64,000 nucleotides of DNA from Lysinibacillus macroides. GTDB taxonomy: Bacteria; Bacillota; Bacilli; Bacillales_A; Planococcaceae. The stretch lies in the NCBI RefSeq assembly GCF_001281525.1, contig NZ_LGCI01000005.1, forward strand, positions 1-64,000. The letters are read 5' to 3'. This document shows, piece after piece, positions 62,495 to 64,000 of this stretch. Each line of letters starts with the position of its first letter. Position 1 is the stretch's first letter. The translations under genes and the position numbers were made by a program. The notes beneath the pieces were generated by a model. The model was not told where the DNA came from. It saw nothing but the letters and a program-made list of their open reading frames with translations, and searched no databases.

Positions 62495-62739
62495 TGGATA
62501 ATAATATATATGAAAAAATTTTAAATATTTTACAGGAAATAAGACCTGATATAAATTTCACTTCATCTGAAGGGTTAATATCTAATGAGATTTTAGATTC
62601 TTTTGATGTAATTACAATAATTTCATTAATAATGGAAGAGTTCTTAATTAAAATAGATGTTGATGACATTACACCGGAATATTTTGATTCTGTAACCAAT
62701 ATTGTTACATTAGTACAAAAAAACATAAATCATGGTTAA
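62491..62739 (+). CDS. Acyl/aminoacyl carrier protein
   Basis: 82 residues, acidic, helical. Phosphopantetheine Ser at about 37 in NEILDSFDVITIISLIMEEF, followed by IDVDDITPEYFDSVTNIVTLV, the normal carrier-protein helix pattern. It would hold the acid activated by the upstream adenylation enzyme as a thioester. Translation is coupled to that gene (ATGA). No phosphopantetheinyl transferase is in the window. Confidence 0.88.
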   Translation: MMDNNIYEKILNILQEIRPDINFTSSEGLISNEILDSFDVITIISLIMEEFLIKIDVDDITPEYFDSVTNIVTLVQKNINHG

Positions 62740-62799
62740 ATGAGTTAATTTCATAATTCTAACCCCTTGTCTCCCAAGGGTTTCAAGACAATAAAAAAC

Positions 62800-62864
62800 G
62801 GGCACCTCCCCATTTTGGTATAATTTAAGTGACCAAACCAAAATCAACCAAGAGGTGAATGCCC
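62800..62864 (+). promoter_or_regulatory. IS promoter (extended -10) inside an RBS-masking inverted repeat
   Basis: TGGTATAAT (62816-62824) is an extended -10 for the transposase. It is enclosed by GGGCACCTC (62800-62808) with GAGGTGAATGCCC (62852-62864) and ATTTTGGT (62812-62819) with ACCAAAAT (62837-62844). Transcripts entering from outside would fold and hide the ribosome site AGAGGTGA; the IS's own transcript would not. Confidence 0.5.
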
Positions 62865-62865
62865 T

Positions 62866-64000
62866 ATGACGATTGTAAAACAAATGAGCCTTTTTGACAT
62901 CCATGAATTATTGAAAATGGAAAGTTCTCGTCGTTTTGATGCGATTTTAGCCACTTTCGATGTGCAGCCGATCTTTCAGCTATTTCGAAAGAAGACGATG
63001 CGTGGTGCTCCACGTGAATGTAATTACGGGGCGATGATTCAATCATTGATTATTCGCATTGTCGAGCGTATCCCAACCGTTAAAGATTTGGTCAATCGTT
63101 TAACGGTTGATTTTGTCTTTCGTTTAGATTGTGGCTTTTTAGTTTCGGACACCGTGCCATCTGAAGCCTCGTATTCACGTATGGTCGACGCGATTAGTCA
63201 ATCAGATGTGTTAGATCGCATGCACGATGAACTGATTCAGACTGCTTTTACAGAAGGTTTTCTTGAAGAAGAACATCTTGGTTTTGACGCGACACATTTT
63301 GAAGCGAGAGATGCCGCAAAACCTTCTGAGAAAAAAGAAATCGCTCCGAAAAAACGGGGGCGTAAATCAAAGGAAGAACGTGCTGCCTGGCTCGCTGAAC
63401 AAGCCGAAATCGAAGCGAATCAAACGACTTATGAAAAGAAGTTGGAAGTACAAATAACCATTCCATTGATGACTCTTTGGCAAGAAATTCCCATTGAACC
63501 AAAGTGGGGCATTAAGAAAAATAGCGATGGTAAAAACACATTCTGGTACGGCTTTAAAGGGCATTTAGCTGTTTCGACAAAAAGCCAGTATATCGTGGCG
63601 CGTCTGATGTCTTCCGGAAATCTGAGTGATAGTAAAGCGGCGATTCCGTTACTAAAAAAGGTGAATCACATCATGCCTAACCATTTCACAACGGCCATTT
63701 TCGATGCGGGCTATGATTATGAAGCGATTTATCGCCAAATATGGATACATGAGATGAAACCTGTGATTCCTTATGTGAAAAGACGCGAAGGCGAAATGGT
63801 TGGTTTTGATGAGCATTTCCGTCCAACCTGTGTGCGTGAACATAGCTACTGTTACGACAGCTTTGATGAAAAATATCAGACGCTTAAGTTCACGCGTCCA
63901 AAAGAATGCGCAACCTGTCCATTACGTGAGGATTCGCTCTGTCAAAAGGTATTTAAAATTAAATGTGAAACAGATCTCCGCAAATACACGTATCCAGCAC
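62866..64000 (+). CDS. IS1182-like (IS4-type DDE) transposase, cut by window end
   Basis: An open frame from ATG 62866 to the window end, 378 codons without a stop. N-terminal DUF772-type region (MSLFDIHELLKM; YGAMIQSLIIRIVERIPTVK), DDE core with Asp in LGFDATHFEA and Asp in AIFDAGYDYE, and the Cys-rich KECATCPLREDSLC typical of IS1182-group enzymes. The C-terminal Glu and right end lie outside. It is richer in G/C than the cassette before it. AGAGGTGA precedes the start. The element's left end is not resolved but lies between 62740 and 62800. Confidence 0.88.
   Translation, partial: MTIVKQMSLFDIHELLKMESSRRFDAILATFDVQPIFQLFRKKTMRGAPRECNYGAMIQSLIIRIVERIPTVKDLVNRLTVDFVFRLDCGFLVSDTVPSEASYSRMVDAISQSDVLDRMHDELIQTAFTEGFLEEEHLGFDATHFEARDAAKPSEKKEIAPKKRGRKSKEERAAWLAEQAEIEANQTTYEKKLEVQITIPLMTLWQEIPIEPKWGIKKNSDGKNTFWYGFKGHLAVSTKSQYIVARLMSSGNLSDSKAAIPLLKKVNHIMPNHFTTAIFDAGYDYEAIYRQIWIHEMKPVIPYVKRREGEMVGFDEHFRPTCVREHSYCYDSFDEKYQTLKFTRPKECATCPLREDSLCQKVFKIKCETDLRKYTYPA

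Noticed and set aside
62758..62783. Stem AACCCCTT/AAGGGTTT after the carrier-protein gene as operon terminator
   Set aside because: One mismatch and no T-run; it could equally be part of the IS end, so left unlabelled.
63248..63843. Small minus-strand frames opposite the IS1182-like transposase
   Set aside because: They lie within a continuous 378-codon transposase frame with family motifs.

Overview
The window looks like the chromosome of a low-GC, motile, S-layer-bearing Bacillales bacterium, most likely Lysinibacillus or a close Planococcaceae relative. The grounds are five proteins with S-layer-homology (SLH) modules, a secA2/slaP accessory secretion pair, many TTG starts with strong Shine-Dalgarno sequences, and a gene order from tagO to hag that matches Bacillus subtilis (tagO, LCP, yvyE, degSU, degV-like, comF, yvyF, flgM, flgN, flgK, flgL, yviE, fliW, csrA, hag). 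I assigned the organism from gene content only.

Layout. 1-300: tail of an IS200/IS605-type tnpB element with its presumed omegaRNA/right end. 359-1031: a VOC-fold gene and a remnant of an Rpn-type nuclease gene. 1553-19109: a cell-envelope block with a Cu-amine-oxidase-N stalk protein, SLH phosphodiester glycosidase, HlyD-like/YIP1-like pair, a very large helical-repeat secreted protein, SLH-CAP, NlpC/P60-SLH, SLH-SH3-amidase and SLH-glucosaminidase. 19565-25495: proline/glutamate catabolism (P5C dehydrogenase, a degenerate sigma-54-type regulator, proline dehydrogenase, PutP) with a pair of 19-bp operator-like sites. 25672-31107: EamA transporter, S41 protease, BrnQ, LysM-NlpC/P60 hydrolase. 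31205-34461: slaP-secA2. 34687-39832: tagO, LCP ligase, yvyE, degS, degU. 39882-41336: an IS150-like IS3-family element sitting in the degU terminator. 41558-45991: lipoprotein, DegV protein, comFA, comFC, yvyF. 46114-50867: flgM-flgN-flgK-flgL-yviE-fliW-csrA. 50997-62739: a flagellin and flagellar-glycosylation island. 62866-64000: an IS1182-like transposase cut by the window end.

The most interesting part is 53.5-62.7 kb. The flagellin carries about 17 uninterrupted Ala/Ser heptads (119 residues) inserted in the loop between the D1 helices, encoded by a 21-bp tandem array. Downstream are a Maf-type flagellin glycosyltransferase, a small translationally coupled protein of unknown function, LegB-like and LegC-like sugar nucleotide enzymes, and then a visibly more AT-rich cassette: SAM methyltransferase, acyltransferase-like protein, stand-alone amino-acid-type adenylation enzyme and carrier protein. 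I infer a system that activates a (methylated) amino acid on a carrier protein and transfers it to a 4-amino sugar or nonulosonic acid that decorates flagellin. The genes for the last sugar steps are not in the window and would lie past the IS.

Regulation can be read in part. hag has a sigma-D promoter and a leader with a CsrA-type GGA-loop hairpin plus a GGA in its ribosome site, and fliW-csrA lie just upstream. flgM has a sigma-D-like promoter. The P5C dehydrogenase promoter region has two inverted copies of a 19-bp near-palindrome next to the degenerate regulator. No rRNA, tRNA or CRISPR was seen.
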